A stretch of DNA of 64,000 nucleotides from positions 1-64,000 of the forward strand of contig NZ_VZQQ01000011.1 of the NCBI RefSeq assembly GCF_014397785.1. The letters run 5' to 3'. Both the position numbers and the translations under genes were made by a program. The stretch comes from Paraburkholderia podalyriae. Lineage in GTDB: Bacteria; Pseudomonadota; Gammaproteobacteria; Burkholderiales; Burkholderiaceae. Below, one piece after another: positions 48,623 to 59,559 of the stretch (the first letter of the stretch is position 1; the number at the start of each line of letters is the position of its first letter). Under the pieces are notes generated by a model. That model was not told the DNA's origin. It made no database searches and saw only the letters and a program-made list of their open reading frames with translations.

Positions 48623-50185
48623 ATGAATCCTCAAACCTCTTTCGCCGCGCTCCAGCGCGACGTGCTCGCCGGCACCGCCGTTTTTCTGGTGGCGCTGCCG
48701 CTTTGCCTCGGCATCGCCCACGCATCGGGTGTCGACCCGTTTGCGGGGCTGGTGTCCGGCATCATTGGCGGGCTCGTGGTCGCCGCGCTGAGCGGCTCGC
48801 GCCTGAGCGTAAGCGGCCCGGCCGCGGGCCTCGTCGTGATCGTCGTCGACGGCATCGCGCGGCTTGGCGGCTTTTCCGCCTTCCTGCTGGCCGTCCTGCT
48901 GTCGGGCGTTATCCAGTTCGGCTTCGGCATCCTCAAGGCCGGCCGTTTCGCCGCCTACGTGCCGTCGCCGGTGATCAAGGGGATGCTCGCGGCCATCGGC
49001 GTACTGTTGATCGTCAAGCAGTTTCCCGCCGCGCTGGGCCTGTCCGGCACCGGTGCCTCCGTTCAGTCCGCGGCGGCGGTCGCAACGCCGCTCGGCACGA
49101 TCTCGCCGACCGCCGTTCTGATCACGCTAATGTCGCTCGCGATCCTCGCCGGCTGGGAAACGCGCGCGCTGCGCCGCTTCGCTGTCGTGCGCATCATGCC
49201 TGCGGCGCTCGCGGTGGTGCTTCTCGGCATCGCCGCGACGCTCGCGCTGGATCTCGTCGCGCCATCGCTGGCGCCGGCCGCAGAACGACGGGTCGCGTTG
49301 CCGTCGCTCGAATCGTTTGCGGCACTGCGGGCCGCCCTCGGGTCGGCCGACTTCGGACCGCAGTTCGCCCATCTCATCAATCTCGACATATGGCGCGTTG
49401 CGGTCACGATCGCCATCCTCGCGAGCCTCGAAACGCTACTGAGCCTCGAAGCGGTCGAGCAGATCGATCCGGAGCGCCGCCGCGCGCCGCCCGATCGCGA
49501 ACTCAAGGCGCAGGGCGTGGGCAATCTGATCGCAGGTGCGATCGGCGGCCTGCCGATTACTGCGGTGATCGTGCGTAGCTCCGCGAACGTGCATGCCGGC
49601 GCAAAAAGCCGGCTCTCGGCGATCGTTCATGGCGTATTGCTGCTCGTCAGCGTGTTCGCGCTCACGAGCGTGATCAACCTGATCCCGCTCGCCTGCCTTG
49701 CCGCGATCCTGATCTTCACCGGGTTCAAACTCGCCAAGCCGTCGTTGTTCGCCGGGCTCGCGCGACAAGGATTCGCGCCGTTCGCACCGTTTGTCGTCAC
49801 TCTCGTGGGTGTGCTCGCCACCGACCTGCTGATCGGCATCGTGCTCGGCATCCTGTGCAGCATGCTGTTCGCGCTGTATGCCAACCTGCGCGGCCCGATC
49901 GTGCTCGCGCAGCATGGCGATCACTACCTGCTGTCGTTTCGCAAAGACGTGTCGTTTCTTGGCAAGGTGCCGCTCAAGCACTATCTGCAGCAGATTCCGG
50001 ATGGCGCCACCGTTATCGTCGACGCGACGCGCGCCGATTTCGTCGATCATGACGTGCGCGAGCTGCTGGACGCGTTCGTCGCCGATGCGCCCCGCCGCGG
50101 CATCAGCGTCGACGTCAAATATCAGGTCCGCGAGCACGCGCGCGCAACGCGCGGCTGGTCCCTGCGACGCACGGCGGCGGAGTGA
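48623..50185 (+). CDS. SulP family inorganic anion transporter (probable bicarbonate transporter)
   Basis: A 520-residue membrane transporter with the SulP/SLC26 core (about residues 1-410; ALPLCLGIAHASGVDPFAGLVSGIIGG and GNLIAGAIGGLPITAVIVRSSANVHAG) and a C-terminal cytoplasmic STAS domain (about 440-515; GATVIVDATRADFVDHDVRELL). Family members carry sulfate, bicarbonate or other anions. Pairing with a carbonic anhydrase gene favours bicarbonate. The start at 48623 (MNPQTSFAALQRDVLAG) is chosen; the frame is open upstream across the end of can. Confidence 0.87.
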   Translation: MNPQTSFAALQRDVLAGTAVFLVALPLCLGIAHASGVDPFAGLVSGIIGGLVVAALSGSRLSVSGPAAGLVVIVVDGIARLGGFSAFLLAVLLSGVIQFGFGILKAGRFAAYVPSPVIKGMLAAIGVLLIVKQFPAALGLSGTGASVQSAAAVATPLGTISPTAVLITLMSLAILAGWETRALRRFAVVRIMPAALAVVLLGIAATLALDLVAPSLAPAAERRVALPSLESFAALRAALGSADFGPQFAHLINLDIWRVAVTIAILASLETLLSLEAVEQIDPERRRAPPDRELKAQGVGNLIAGAIGGLPITAVIVRSSANVHAGAKSRLSAIVHGVLLLVSVFALTSVINLIPLACLAAILIFTGFKLAKPSLFAGLARQGFAPFAPFVVTLVGVLATDLLIGIVLGILCSMLFALYANLRGPIVLAQHGDHYLLSFRKDVSFLGKVPLKHYLQQIPDGATVIVDATRADFVDHDVRELLDAFVADAPRRGISVDVKYQVREHARATRGWSLRRTAAE

Positions 50186-50224
50186 TTCCTAGATATCGCG
50201 TCACCGCGCCCGCGCGGTGACGGC

Positions 50225-50260
50225 GAAAAAAAGCCCCGCGTGCCAGGCACCGCGGGGCTA
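50225..50260 (-). terminator. Terminator after leuA
   Basis: AGCCCCGCG pairs with CGCGGGGCT, with an inner TGCC/GGCA stem. The minus strand continues with seven T, so it ends leuA; the SulP gene converges on it from the other side. Confidence 0.9.
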
Positions 50261-50310
50261 CTGCTTCGCTCTCACTCGAGATTGCGCGCTACCCGCGCAG
50301 CAAGCTCGCG

Positions 50311-51858
50311 TTACTCCGAGCGCTGCGGATTCAACTTGTCCGCACTCGAATACAGCTTGTTGAGCGCCGAAAAATACGCCTTCGCAGATGCCGCGACGAT
50401 ATCCGGATCGGTGCCCACACCGTTGACGATGCGTCCGCTTTTCGACAGCCGCACGGTGACTTCACCCTGCGCCTGCGTGCCAGTCGTGATCGCGTTCACC
50501 GAGTACAGCAGCAACTCGGAGCCGCTGCCCACTTCCGTTTCGATCGCGTTGAGCGTGGCGTCGACCGGGCCGTTGCCGCGCGCTTCGCCGGTGATCTCTT
50601 TACCCTCCACCGAGAACACGACCTTCGCGTGCGGCTGCTCGCCGGTTTCCGAATGCTGCGACATCGACAGGAACTTGTAGTGCTCTTTCTCGTGCGCTTC
50701 CGCCGATTCCTCGTTGACGATCGCGATGATGTCTTCGTCGAAAATCTCCGCCTTGCGATCGGCGAGCTCCTTGAAGCGCGCGAACGCGGTGTTCAGTTCG
50801 GCTTCGCTTTCGAGCGCGATGCCTAGCTCCTGCAGCCGCTGCTTGAATGCGTTGCGGCCCGACAGCTTGCCGAGCACGATCTTGTTCGCGGACCAACCCA
50901 CGTCTTCCGCGCGCATGATTTCGTAGGTGTCGCGCGCCTTCAGCACGCCATCCTGATGGATGCCCGACGCGTGCGCGAATGCGTTCGCGCCGACCACTGC
51001 CTTGTTCGGCTGCACGACGAAGCCAGTGATCTGCGACACGAGCTTCGAGGCCGGCACGATTTGCGTCGTATCGAGGCCGACGTCGAGTCCGAAATAATCC
51101 TTGCGGGTCTTCACCGCCATCACAATTTCTTCGAGCGATGTATTGCCCGCGCGCTCGCCGAGACCGTTGATCGTGCATTCGACCTGGCGCGCGCCGCCCA
51201 GCTGCACGCCGGCGAGCGAATTCGCGACCGCCATGCCGAGGTCATTGTGGCAATGCACGGAGAACACCGCCTTGTGCGAGTTCGGAATGCGCTCGCGCAG
51301 CGTCTTCACGAGCTGGCCATAGAGTTCCGGCACGCCGTAGCCGACCGTGTCCGCGATGTTGATCGTGGTCGCGCCCTCGGCGATCACCGCTTCGAGCACT
51401 CGGCACAGGAAGTCCATATCCGAGCGACTGCCGTCTTCCGGTGAGAATTCGACGTCGTCGGTGAACTTGCGCGCGAAACGCACCGCGAGCTTCGCCTGCT
51501 CGAATACCTGCTCGGGCGTCATGCGCAGCTTCTTCTCCATGTGCAGCGGCGACGTCGCGATGAACGTGTGAATGCGGAAACGTTCGGCGGCCTTCAATGC
51601 GTCGGCGGCCCGCTGAATGTCCTTGTCGTTTGCGCGCGCGAGCGAGCAGATCGTGCTGTCCTTCACGAGACCCGCGATCGTATGGATCGCGTCGAAGTCG
51701 CCGTTCGAACTGGCCGCGAAGCCCGCTTCGATCACGTCGACTTTCATCCGCTCGAGTTGCTTGGCGATGCGGATCTTCTCTTCCTTCGTCATCGACGCGC
51801 CGGGCGATTGCTCGCCATCGCGCAGCGTGGTGTCGAAAATGATCAGTTTGTCGGACAT
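50311..51858 (-). CDS. leuA: 2-isopropylmalate synthase
   Basis: A 515-residue enzyme catalysing the first committed step of leucine biosynthesis from 2-ketoisovalerate and acetyl-CoA. The HMGL-like barrel ([17 protein letters not shown]; metal ligands in HCHNDLGMA) covers residues 1-270 and the C-terminal regulatory leucine-binding domain ends the protein. The start at 51858 ([17 protein letters not shown]) is clear. It is the last gene of the ilv-psd-pssA-leuA cluster but sits behind a terminator, so it may have its own promoter in the 371-base gap upstream. Confidence 0.96.
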   Translation of the reverse strand: MSDKLIIFDTTLRDGEQSPGASMTKEEKIRIAKQLERMKVDVIEAGFAASSNGDFDAIHTIAGLVKDSTICSLARANDKDIQRAADALKAAERFRIHTFIATSPLHMEKKLRMTPEQVFEQAKLAVRFARKFTDDVEFSPEDGSRSDMDFLCRVLEAVIAEGATTINIADTVGYGVPELYGQLVKTLRERIPNSHKAVFSVHCHNDLGMAVANSLAGVQLGGARQVECTINGLGERAGNTSLEEIVMAVKTRKDYFGLDVGLDTTQIVPASKLVSQITGFVVQPNKAVVGANAFAHASGIHQDGVLKARDTYEIMRAEDVGWSANKIVLGKLSGRNAFKQRLQELGIALESEAELNTAFARFKELADRKAEIFDEDIIAIVNEESAEAHEKEHYKFLSMSQHSETGEQPHAKVVFSVEGKEITGEARGNGPVDATLNAIETEVGSGSELLLYSVNAITTGTQAQGEVTVRLSKSGRIVNGVGTDPDIVAASAKAYFSALNKLYSSADKLNPQRSE

Positions 51859-52164
51859 GTCGGGCCTCCTCGGGAGTCGTTCAGATGTGGGACTTTGGTT
51901 TTGGAATGGGACGATGGGCGCCGCCGCTGGCGAGGTAGGGCGATCGCGATGGTCGCCGCCGGTGCGGACGGAACGCAAAAAAGCATAAGGGCGTGAACGA
52001 AGCGTGATGGCGCGGCGCAGCGAACGGTCTCGCCGACCCGGCAAAATCGGCCACACTCACGTACTGATCCGACGACTATAGCGGCATTCCAGCGACCGCG
52101 CAATGCGCGCCGGCACGGCCTGCGGCGCGGTCCGAAGCGACCTCGTAAGGGCAGGAATCAACAA

Positions 52165-52198
52165 AAAACGGCAGCTCGTGAGCTGCCGTTTTTTTCGT
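52165..52198. terminator. Terminator between pssA and leuA
   Basis: AAAAAACGGCAGCTC pairs with GAGCTGCCGTTTTTT, with T-runs on both strands. It lies 30 bases after the pssA stop. The remainder of the 51859-52229 gap holds no gene; it presumably contains the leuA promoter, which I could not place. Confidence 0.9.
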
Positions 52199-52229
52199 AC
52201 GTCGCTGCGATGCAGCGTGGTTCAGACCG

Positions 52230-53102
52230 TCACCGGTCATGCGAGATCGAACGCGCCGGATTGGCCCTGCCGCGCACTGCCTGATACGCCCAGAACACGT
52301 AGCCGGACAGACCGTACAGCACGAACAGACCGAACAGCATTAACGGCGGATCGGACGACACCAGCACGAACGCGACCACCACCAGCAGGATCACGCCGAA
52401 CGGCACGCGATGCCGCACGTCGAGTGCCTTGCCGCTGTAGAACGGCGCGTTGGACACCATCGTCACGCCCGCATAGATGGTCAGCACGAACGCGACCCAC
52501 GGCAGCCAGACGAGCTTCAGCGGCACGCGGTTGTCGGTGGCAAGCCACACGAAACCGGCGATCAGCGCCGCCGCGGCCGGGCTCGGCATGCCTTGGAAAA
52601 AACGCTTGTCGACCACGCCGATATTCGTGTTGAAACGCGCAAGCCGCAGCGCCGCGCCCGAGCAATAGACGAACGCGGCGAGCCAGCCCCATCGCCCGAG
52701 GTCTTTGAGGATCCACTCGTACATCACGAGCGCGGGCGCAACACCGAACGACACCATGTCGGACAGGCTATCGAACTGCTCGCCGAACGCGCTTTGCGTA
52801 TGCGTCATGCGCGCGACGCGGCCGTCCATGCCATCGAGCACCATCGCGACGAAGATCGCGATCGCCGCGATCTCGAAGCGCACGTTCATCGCTTGCACGA
52901 CAGCGAAGAAGCCGCAGAACAGCGCAGCCGTGGTGAACGCGTTCGGTAGCAGGTAGATGCCGCGTTTTCTGAGGAACTGCTGACGCTGCGCGCGCCGGCT
53001 GTCAGCGACCGGCGACTCCGTGACCACCGGCGGCTTGTTGCGGCGAAACGGCCGCGGCAGCGGTCCGCTGCTACGGGGTCGACGCGGTTTGAATGCGGCC
53101 AT
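52230..53102 (-). CDS. pssA: CDP-diacylglycerol-serine O-phosphatidyltransferase
   Basis: A 290-residue integral membrane enzyme making phosphatidylserine. The CDP-alcohol phosphotransferase motif D-G-x2-A-R-x8-G-x3-D-x3-D appears as LDGMDGRVARMTHTQSAFGE then FDSLSDMVSFG. About 40 basic residues precede the first helix. It lies 24 bases after psd, the next step in phosphatidylethanolamine synthesis. Confidence 0.93.
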   Translation of the reverse strand: MAAFKPRRPRSSGPLPRPFRRNKPPVVTESPVADSRRAQRQQFLRKRGIYLLPNAFTTAALFCGFFAVVQAMNVRFEIAAIAIFVAMVLDGMDGRVARMTHTQSAFGEQFDSLSDMVSFGVAPALVMYEWILKDLGRWGWLAAFVYCSGAALRLARFNTNIGVVDKRFFQGMPSPAAAALIAGFVWLATDNRVPLKLVWLPWVAFVLTIYAGVTMVSNAPFYSGKALDVRHRVPFGVILLVVVAFVLVSSDPPLMLFGLFVLYGLSGYVFWAYQAVRGRANPARSISHDR

Positions 53103-53126
53103 TCGGACAACCTCCTGTATGCCGCT

Positions 53127-53765
53127 TTACAGCTCGGCGAGGATCGTGGACGACGCCGACACCTTCTCGCCGATCGACACGCGCGGACGGCTGCCCACCG
53201 GCAGATACACGTCGACGCGCGAACCGAAGCGGATGAATCCGTAACGCTGGCCGCGGGTCAGCGGCTCGCCTGCACGGACGTAGCAAAGAATGCGCCGCGC
53301 AATCAGCCCGGCGATCTGCACCGACGTGACCGTCTGGCCGCCGGCCATTTCGATCACGACCGCGTTGCGCTCGTTCTCGAGTGAGGCTTTATCGACCGCC
53401 GCGTTCAGATAGGCGCCAGGAAAGTATTCGACCTTCGAGATTGCACCGTCGACGGGCGAGCGCTGCGAGTGCACGTTGAACACGTTCATGAACACACTGA
53501 TCTTCAGCGCTTCGCGATTCGCATAAGGGTCATGCGCGGTTTCGACCGCGACGATACGACCGTCGGCGGGACATAGCACCGCGTTGGCCTGCGTCGGAAT
53601 GGGACGCGCCGGGTCGCGGAAGAACTGCACGACGAAGATCAGGATCAGCCAGAAGAGCCACGCAATGCCGAACCCCGCGAAGGCGTGAACCAGTAATGCA
53701 ACGACGGCCGCGATGGCGATGAACGGCCAGCCTTCTCGCGCGATGATCGGATGAGGGTAATTCAT
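53127..53765 (-). CDS. psd: Phosphatidylserine decarboxylase
   Basis: A 212-residue pyruvoyl-dependent enzyme of the short class. The self-cleavage site is in [13 protein letters not shown] near residue 185, where Ser becomes the pyruvoyl group. [17 protein letters not shown] and an N-terminal membrane helix pair are as expected. The start at 53765 ([15 protein letters not shown]) is the family start. Confidence 0.95.
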   Translation of the reverse strand: MNYPHPIIAREGWPFIAIAAVVALLVHAFAGFGIAWLFWLILIFVVQFFRDPARPIPTQANAVLCPADGRIVAVETAHDPYANREALKISVFMNVFNVHSQRSPVDGAISKVEYFPGAYLNAAVDKASLENERNAVVIEMAGGQTVTSVQIAGLIARRILCYVRAGEPLTRGQRYGFIRFGSRVDVYLPVGSRPRVSIGEKVSASSTILAEL

Positions 53766-53803
53766 GGATGGCTTCTGTGTTTTTGTAAAACCATAGGATA
53801 GCA

Positions 53804-53841
53804 AAAGCCGCCCAGGGTTCAGCACCCTTGGACGGCCTTTT
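53804..53841. terminator. Imperfect hairpin between ilvC and psd
   Basis: AAAAGCCGCCCAGGGT pairs imperfectly with ACCCTTGGACGGCCTTTT, with T-runs on both sides. It may partly separate the ilv genes from the psd-pssA pair. Confidence 0.7.
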
Positions 53842-53898
53842 GACTGTTCCGGCCGCCGCGCCGAAAGCGCCGCGCCGGACCTCGTTACGTCGAGACCC

Positions 53899-54942
<1,044 letters not shown>

Positions 54943-55020
54943 TCACAGAAATTCAGGTACGGCGAAATTGGTGCTGCGGGCCGGGGGATGCCGCGTTGCC
55001 CGGCCTTGCGAAACGCGACG

Positions 55021-55512
55021 TCAGACCTTCAGAATGCGCTCGCCGCGACCGATGCCCGAGCTGCCCGTGCGGACCGTCTCGAGAATCGCCGTGGAGTCGA
55101 GCCCGTCGATGAAGGCGTCGAGCTTGTCGCTCGCCCCCGTCAATTCGATCGTGTAGGTCTTTTCGGTGACGTCGATGATGCGGCCGCGGAAAATGTCCGC
55201 CATCCGCTTCATCTCCTCACGTTCCTTGCCGACCGCCCTCACCTTGATCAGCATCAGCTCGCGTTCGATATGGGCGCCCTCGGTAAGGTCGACCACTTTC
55301 ACCACCTCGATCAGGCGGTTCAGATGCTTCGTGATCTGTTCGATCACGTCGTCCGAGCCAACGGAGACGATGGTCATGCGCGACAGCGAACGGTCTTCGG
55401 TCGGCGCCACCGTCAAGGTTTCAATGTTGTAGCCGCGTGCCGAGAACAGCCCCACCACGCGCGACAGCGCGCCCGGTTCGTTTTCCAGCAGGACGGAAAT
55501 GATGTGTCTCAT
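55021..55512 (-). CDS. ilvN: Acetolactate synthase small (regulatory) subunit
   Basis: A 163-residue ACT-domain protein beginning MRHIISVLLENEPGALSRVVGLFSAR, the valine-binding ACT site. It gives feedback control and full activity to IlvB. It lies 124 bases after ilvB. Confidence 0.96.
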   Translation of the reverse strand: MRHIISVLLENEPGALSRVVGLFSARGYNIETLTVAPTEDRSLSRMTIVSVGSDDVIEQITKHLNRLIEVVKVVDLTEGAHIERELMLIKVRAVGKEREEMKRMADIFRGRIIDVTEKTYTIELTGASDKLDAFIDGLDSTAILETVRTGSSGIGRGERILKV

Positions 55513-55636
55513 GTTTCGCTTCTTCCAGATGTTTTGTCGATGTCCGCGAGCGGAGCGGCGCCGCTTCGCCTGCCCTCGCCTTTTGTGAAGGCGCGCATCG
55601 CGAAGCCGGCGCTGGAATTATCCAGACGCCCCGTCG

Positions 55637-57400
55637 TTAAAGATCTTCCGAACCCATGAGCATCTCGGTGATGCCCTTGCCGGCCTGGACCATCGGCCAG
55701 ACGTTTTCGGTCGGATCGGTCTGGAAGTCGAGAAACACCGTGCGATCCTTCAGGCGCAGCGCTTCCTTCAGCGCCGGTTCGACATCGGCGGTACGCTCGA
55801 TGCGCATGCCCACGTGACCGTACGCTTCGGCGAGCTTCACGAAGTCCGGCAGCGCATCCATGTACGAATGCGAATAGCGCTTGCTGTATTCGATCTGCTG
55901 CCACTGGCGCACCATGCCCAGATAGCGGTTATTTAGCGAAATGATCTTGATCGGCAGCTCGTACTGCTTGCAGGTCGACAGCTCCTGGATGCACATCTGG
56001 ATTGAACCTTCGCCCGTGATGCACAGCACGTCGTCGTCCGGATGGGCCATCTTCACACCCATCGCGGCCGGCAAGCCGAAGCCCATCGTACCGAGCCCCC
56101 CGGAGTTGATCCAGCGACGCGGCTTATTGAACTTGTAGAACTGCGCGGCCCACATCTGGTGCTGGCCGACGTCGGAGCACACGAACGCGTTGCCGTCGGT
56201 CAGCTCCCACGCCTTTTCGACCACATACTGCGGCTTGATGATGTCGCTCTTGCGGTCGAACTTGAGACAGTCTTTCGCGCGCCAGCCTTCGATGTCCTTC
56301 CACCAGTCGGCGAGCGCCGCGGTGTCCGGGCCATGCTCGGCCGTCTGCAACTGCTCGATCAGTTCCTTCAGCACTTCCTTGACGTCGCCGACGATCGGGA
56401 TGTCGACTTTGACGCGCTTGGAAATGGAAGAGGGATCGATGTCGATATGGATGATCTTGCGCGGCCGCGACGCGAAGTGATTCGGATCGCCGATCACGCG
56501 GTCGTCGAAGCGCGCGCCGATCGCGATCAGCACGTCGCAGTGCTGCATCGCCATATTGGCTTCGTACGTGCCGTGCATGCCGAGCATGCCGAGGAATTTC
56601 TTGTCGCTCGAGCGGTAGCCGCCCAGACCCATCAGCGTATTGGTGACTGGATAGCCGAGCAGATCGGCGAACTGGTTCAGCTCACGCGACGCATCCGCGA
56701 GCACGATGCCGCCGCCGGTGTAGATATAGGGGCGCTTTGCCGACAGCAGCAGCGACACCGCCTTGCGGATCTGACCGGAGTGGCCCTTCGTGACCGGGTT
56801 GTATGAGCGCAGCGAAACGCTCTTGATCGGCTCGTATTGGCACGGCGTCTTCGACACGTCCTTCGGAATGTCGATCAGCACTGGGCCGGGACGGCCGGTA
56901 CGGGCGATGTAGAAAGCTTTCTTGACGGTGGCGGCGAGATCGCGCACGTCCTTCACGAGGAAGTTGTGCTTCACGCAGGGACGCGTGATGCCGACCGTGT
57001 CGCATTCCTGGAATGCATCCTGACCGATCGCGGCAGTCGGCACCTGGCCGCTGATCACGACCAACGGGATCGAATCCATGTAGGCGGTGGCGATGCCGGT
57101 CACTGCATTGGTGACGCCGGGGCCAGAGGTCACGAGACACACGCCGACCTTGCCGGTGGAGCGCGCGTAGGCGTCGGCAGCATGCACGGCGGCCTGTTCG
57201 TGGCGCACGAGCACATGCTGGAATTTGTCCTGCTTGTACAGCTCGTCGTAAATGTAGAGTACCGAGCCGCCGGGATAGCCCCAGATGAACTCGACGTCTT
57301 CGTCGGCCAGTGCCTTCATGAGCACGGTGGCGCCGATAGAGTCTGCTTCGTGATGGGGGGTCGTATCCGACGTGGAGAATTCCGCGCTGGGCATATTCAT
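55637..57400 (-). CDS. ilvB: Acetolactate synthase large (catalytic) subunit
   Basis: A 587-residue thiamine-diphosphate and FAD enzyme, the first shared step of branched-chain amino-acid synthesis. The catalytic Glu lies in VRHEQAAVHAADAYAR; the ThDP motif runs from ITGEGSIQM to SLNNRYLGM. The start at 57400 (MNMPSAEFSTSDT) has AAAGGTCA upstream. It heads the leftward ilv cluster. I saw no leader peptide rich in Leu, Ile or Val codons in front of it. Confidence 0.96.
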   Translation of the reverse strand: MNMPSAEFSTSDTTPHHEADSIGATVLMKALADEDVEFIWGYPGGSVLYIYDELYKQDKFQHVLVRHEQAAVHAADAYARSTGKVGVCLVTSGPGVTNAVTGIATAYMDSIPLVVISGQVPTAAIGQDAFQECDTVGITRPCVKHNFLVKDVRDLAATVKKAFYIARTGRPGPVLIDIPKDVSKTPCQYEPIKSVSLRSYNPVTKGHSGQIRKAVSLLLSAKRPYIYTGGGIVLADASRELNQFADLLGYPVTNTLMGLGGYRSSDKKFLGMLGMHGTYEANMAMQHCDVLIAIGARFDDRVIGDPNHFASRPRKIIHIDIDPSSISKRVKVDIPIVGDVKEVLKELIEQLQTAEHGPDTAALADWWKDIEGWRAKDCLKFDRKSDIIKPQYVVEKAWELTDGNAFVCSDVGQHQMWAAQFYKFNKPRRWINSGGLGTMGFGLPAAMGVKMAHPDDDVLCITGEGSIQMCIQELSTCKQYELPIKIISLNNRYLGMVRQWQQIEYSKRYSHSYMDALPDFVKLAEAYGHVGMRIERTADVEPALKEALRLKDRTVFLDFQTDPTENVWPMVQAGKGITEMLMGSEDL

Positions 57401-57548
57401 TGATTGACCTTTCGAATTTTCGGCAAAAAATTGATCGGGTGCTCTCTGCCGGGCTTGTGGCTCGGGTTCAAGCGGCGCGTCCAGTTGACAGGCGGGCTTC
57501 TTGGGCCCCACCTCAATTGAGACAACTCACTTATGTTGCGAACCTGCG

Positions 57549-57577
57549 ACGATAGCGGCTGCCACGCTGGTGGTCAA
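57549..57577 (-). promoter_or_regulatory. Candidate sigma-70 promoter for ilvB
   Basis: On the minus strand TTGACC is followed after 17 bases by TATCGT, about 150 bases before the ilvB start. The -35 box matches at five of six positions and the -10 box at four of six. It is the best candidate in the 356-base gap between ilvB and the divergent sigma-factor gene. Confidence 0.4.
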
Positions 57578-57756
57578 GCAAATATTGCCGTGGCTCGCGC
57601 GCCGGAGCCCGCGACCGGGTGGAACGTCGACCGTCAGGCAAATGCAAGCTTCGAGCGGGTTTCGCCCTATCGGAGCAAAAGTTTGTTAGCATCCGCGAGT
57701 TTTACGACATTTTTCGACCGATTACGCGCACGCTTGCTGCGCCGACCCCCACACGG

Positions 57757-58320
57757 ATGGCATCAGACAAGGAACTCGCCGATTTTCTGGCGGGCGTCGA
57801 AAGGCGCGCATTCAAGCAGACGGTCTACGCCGTGCGGGACGACGATGCGTCCCTCGACATCGTGCAGGACGCGATGATCAAGCTCGCCGAGAAATACGGC
57901 GACCGTCCGGCTGCCGAGCTACCGCTATTGTTTCAGCGTATTCTGCAGAATGCGACGCACGACTACTTCCGCCGGGCCAAAGTACGCAACACATGGGTTA
58001 GTCTGTTCTCGTCGCTTGGCAATGCCGACGACGACGAATTCGATCCGCTGGAAACCCTTGCGGCCGAGACGGGTTCAACCGCCGCGGAGAGCAACGAACA
58101 GAAGCTGGAACGCGAGCAGGTCCTGCAGTTGATCGACGACGAAATCCAGAAATTACCGGCACGTCAACGGGAGGCGTTTCTCATGCGTTATTGGGAGGAT
58201 ATGGATGTCGCCGAGACTGCCGCCGCAATGGGCTGCTCCGAAGGCAGCGTGAAAACGCACTGCTCGCGGGCCACCCACACGCTGGCGCAAGCGCTCAAGG
58301 CGAAAGGAATTACGCTATGA
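57757..58320 (+). CDS. RNA polymerase sigma factor, sigma-70 family (ECF-like)
   Basis: A 187-residue sigma factor. Region 2 covers about residues 10-80 (DASLDIVQDAMIKLAEKYG, HDYFRRAKVRNTW) and region 4 about 130-185 (LPARQREAFLMRYWEDMDV, GCSEGSVKTHCSRATHTL). The start at 57757 (MASDKELADFLAGVERRAF) is chosen although the frame is open upstream. The next gene overlaps by 4 bases and encodes a small membrane protein, the usual position of an anti-sigma factor. Confidence 0.9.
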   Translation: MASDKELADFLAGVERRAFKQTVYAVRDDDASLDIVQDAMIKLAEKYGDRPAAELPLLFQRILQNATHDYFRRAKVRNTWVSLFSSLGNADDDEFDPLETLAAETGSTAAESNEQKLEREQVLQLIDDEIQKLPARQREAFLMRYWEDMDVAETAAAMGCSEGSVKTHCSRATHTLAQALKAKGITL

Positions 58321-58748
58321 GCTCCCTCGAAAACACAGAACTCGGGTTTGCGCGTCAACTGCGTCGCGCGCTCGACGAAACCACCGCCAGCCTCCCTCTT
58401 GCCACCGTCGACCGGCTCGCCGCCGCGCGTCGCGTCGCGCTGGCTCGCAAGAAGCCCGAAGCCGTCAGTGCACCGGCGTTCGTGCCCGCGTTCGCCGGCA
58501 TGCCACCCCGGATGGCGGGACTGCCGCAAGGAGGTCTGGAGCCGCGCCGGCGCTGGCCGCTGCGCCGCTTCGCGCTCGCGTGGCCGCTCGCCGCGCTGGT
58601 CGTGAGCCTGGTCGGCATCGCGTACTGGGAAGACCACCAGCGCACCGCCGAACTCGCCGATATCGATGCCGCCATGCTAAGCGACGACCTGCCGCTCAAT
58701 GCCTATCTCGACCACGGCTTTAACGCGTATCTTTCACGCGCCCACTGA
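58317..58748 (+). CDS. DUF3619 family protein (possible anti-sigma factor)
   Basis: A 143-residue protein with one predicted membrane helix near residues 85-105 (FALAWPLAALVVSLVGIAYW). The N-terminal part is cytoplasmic and the short C-terminal part periplasmic, the layout of many anti-sigma factors. It overlaps the sigma-factor gene by ATGA. DUF3619 has no proven function; the anti-sigma role is inferred from position and topology. Confidence 0.82.
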   Translation: MSSLENTELGFARQLRRALDETTASLPLATVDRLAAARRVALARKKPEAVSAPAFVPAFAGMPPRMAGLPQGGLEPRRRWPLRRFALAWPLAALVVSLVGIAYWEDHQRTAELADIDAAMLSDDLPLNAYLDHGFNAYLSRAH

Positions 58749-58764
58749 GCGGGAGATTCCTCGG

Positions 58765-59538
58765 GTGAGTTACAAGCGCGGCCTGGCCGTTGTTTTCGGA
58801 TGCACGATCGCGGCACTGGTGTCGTTTGCCGCGACGTATCCGCGCTTTCACCCGAGCCCGTCGTCGGCAGCCAATCCGTCGCCCGGTGTCAACGTCGCCG
58901 CGCCTGCGCCCCCACCCCAACTGTCCGTTGAATTGCCCGGCCTGCCGGGTAGCAATAGCCCGCTCGCGTGGTCGCGTCTGAGCGCCGCCGACCATGCCGC
59001 GCTCGCGCCATTCGCATCGCAATGGGATTCCTTTAGCGACGAACGCAAGCGCAAATGGATCAAGATCGCATCCCGATACGCGAAGATGTCGCCGGACGCG
59101 CAAAAGCGCCTGCATGAGCGCATGAGTGAATGGGTACGCATGACGCCCGAACAGCGCCGTGTCGCGCGCGAGAACTACCAGGTTTCGAAGCAGTTGCCGC
59201 GCGAGGCGCGCCAGAACGCGTGGAAAGCGTACCAACAGTTGCCCGAAGAAACGAAGGAGCGGCTCGCCGCCAGTGAGCACAAGCGGCGCCCTAGCGTCGT
59301 CAGCGCGCTGCCGTCGGGCCGCAACGAGATCAAGGGCATCGACCGGCTCGTGAACGCGCGCGAGCACGCCTCCGGCGCCAGCGGTGCCGCGGTGGCGAAC
59401 CCGGCGCCAGCCGCCTCGGCAGCGGCCGCGGCCCCGCTGCCAGCGTCGCCCGCGATTCCGGCGGCGGGCAGCTTCGTGCCGGCAACGCCGCTGCCAGTGT
59501 CGCCGGCAGAAGCGCCGGCAATCTTCCACGGCTCCTGA
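58765..59538 (+). CDS. DUF3106 domain-containing protein
   Basis: A 257-residue protein with an N-terminal membrane anchor or signal (GLAVVFGCTIAALVSFAATYP). DUF3106 repeats follow between residues 75 and 175 (LAPFASQWDSFSDERKRKWIKIA, SPDAQKRLHERMSEWVRMTPEQR). An Ala/Pro-rich tail ends it. A GTG start at 58765 is chosen, with GGGAG upstream. It is probably periplasmic and co-transcribed with the sigma factor; its role may be to sense envelope state, by inference only. Confidence 0.82.
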   Translation: MSYKRGLAVVFGCTIAALVSFAATYPRFHPSPSSAANPSPGVNVAAPAPPPQLSVELPGLPGSNSPLAWSRLSAADHAALAPFASQWDSFSDERKRKWIKIASRYAKMSPDAQKRLHERMSEWVRMTPEQRRVARENYQVSKQLPREARQNAWKAYQQLPEETKERLAASEHKRRPSVVSALPSGRNEIKGIDRLVNAREHASGASGAAVANPAPAASAAAAAPLPASPAIPAAGSFVPATPLPVSPAEAPAIFHGS

Positions 59539-59559
59539 TTCCGATTTCGAGCCCGTTAC

